From positions 1 to 14,184 of the forward strand of contig CALHQK010000153.1 in the NCBI GenBank assembly GCA_938037185.1: a stretch of 14,184 nt of DNA, written 5' to 3'. The notes beneath the pieces are model-generated. The model was given only the letters and a program-made list of their open reading frames with translations, ran no database searches and had not been told where the DNA came from. Shown piece by piece: positions 13,711 to 14,184 of the stretch. Both the position numbers and the translations under genes were made by a program. The DNA comes from an uncultured Riemerella sp. GTDB lineage: Bacteria; Bacteroidota; Bacteroidia; Flavobacteriales; Weeksellaceae. Every line of letters starts with the position of its first letter. The first letter of the stretch is position 1.

Positions 13711-14184
13711 TTATTTTTCTTTCGGAGTGGTTTCTTTCTTTTTTCCTCTCGCTTTTATCTGCGCCTTGTGATAATTTAGCAGTTCCGTAAGCTGGGAAAC
13801 CATCGGGGTATAGTCTCTGTCCTCATATTCTGTAATGCTGAACTCTATGGCTGCAAAAAGCTTATTCGCAGCATCGTCTATTTTTGCTCGGAGGGCTTTT
13901 ACATCTACATTTGGTCTTGATGAAATTTCTTCCGTACGAGAGCGGAACAATCTTTCAAACTCTTCGTTTGCGCTCTTTAGTTCTGTTACGATGTGTGATA
14001 GGTTTAGATTTGTAATCGCATTAGCAACCTCAGGATTTTTATTGGTTTCTTCTAAAAACTGCTTGGTTTTTTCTGTCTGTGATGTATAATTTTCTTTAGA
14101 AAATCCTTTGCTGTATTTAGACAAACTCAAATAAAGTTTCTTGGCTGAATCGGAATAGTGCGGAAGGTCTATCAACTTGTATCC
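13711..14184 (-). CDS. DUF6261 family protein, partial (5' end outside window)
   Basis: The frame is open to the right edge (residues Gly-Tyr-Lys before the first possible start), so the visible 157 residues are the C-terminal part of a longer protein. Family members are about 230-250 residues as I recall. The alternative TTG start at 14175 is unlikely since coding character continues upstream of it. The match to DUF6261 rests on the helical pattern and on ELKSANEEFERLFRSRTEE, RPNVDVKALRAKIDDAANKL and LTELLNYHKAQIKAR, which I recognise from this family. No signal peptide or catalytic motif is visible. The tail (RGKKKETTPKEK) is Lys/Thr-rich. DUF6261 proteins are cytoplasmic-looking and helical, common in Bacteroidota, often in multiple copies, with no known function. 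It converges with the nusB operon. Confidence 0.8.
   Translation of the reverse strand, partial: GYKLIDLPHYSDSAKKLYLSLSKYSKGFSKENYTSQTEKTKQFLEETNKNPEVANAITNLNLSHIVTELKSANEEFERLFRSRTEEISSRPNVDVKALRAKIDDAANKLFAAIEFSITEYEDRDYTPMVSQLTELLNYHKAQIKARGKKKETTPKEK

Noticed and set aside
14173..14175. TTG as the start of the DUF6261 protein
   Set aside because: The frame remains open to the window edge and the family is longer, so this is an internal Leu codon.
1..14184. CRISPR array, insertion sequence, prophage, tRNA or rRNA
   Set aside because: No regularly spaced direct repeats, transposase or phage genes, terminal inverted repeats around a gene, or cloverleaf-like intergenic sequence were seen. 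The longest gene-free stretch is about 210 bp.

Overview
The window looks like chromosomal DNA from a Bacteroidota bacterium, most likely a flavobacterium of the Weeksellaceae (Chryseobacterium/Riemerella group). This rests on low GC, A-rich start contexts without Shine-Dalgarno sites, repeated TAnnTTTG -7 promoter elements, a Bacteroidota-type NusB with a long N-terminal half, and envelope families typical of the phylum (OMP_b-brl_3 TonB-dependent receptor, DUF1573, DUF6261). The genus is inference. I see no rRNA, tRNA, CRISPR array, insertion sequence or phage gene.

Layout. 1-353 (-): an edge-truncated, very AT-rich lipoprotein gene. 449-1108 (-): an outer-membrane beta-barrel gene behind surE (1178-1951, -), with a hairpin terminator at 403-430 after the pair. 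A 93-bp divergent region separates surE from a prc-type periplasmic protease (2045-4168, +), which is followed 6 bp later by an MscS-type channel (4175-4990, +). A perfect 15-bp-stem terminator separates this pair from a convergent secreted MORN_2/YwqK-like repeat protein (5035-6564, -). That gene diverges from a small beta-barrel gene (6647-7147, +) and a polytopic membrane protein gene (7198-8358, +). A shared hairpin then meets a convergent TonB-dependent receptor-like barrel gene (8389-10536, -). Its promoter carries a perfect 17-bp palindrome. Upstream lies a CapA-family lipoprotein gene (10748-11860, -), divergent from nusB - DUF1573 lipoprotein - yajC (11975-13660, +). A final terminator precedes an edge-truncated DUF6261 gene (13711-14184, -).

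How the genes fit together. Nearly every product apart from SurE, NusB and DUF6261 is an envelope protein: three outer-membrane barrels, three lipoproteins, a periplasmic protease, a channel, a Sec accessory protein and a polytopic membrane protein. NusB and YajC serve general transcription and secretion. I do not see a coherent new multi-gene system. The window reads as ordinary core and envelope genes with a few poorly characterised members. The items most worth following are the palindrome over the receptor promoter, the uncharacterised 386-residue membrane protein, and the AT-rich left-edge gene.
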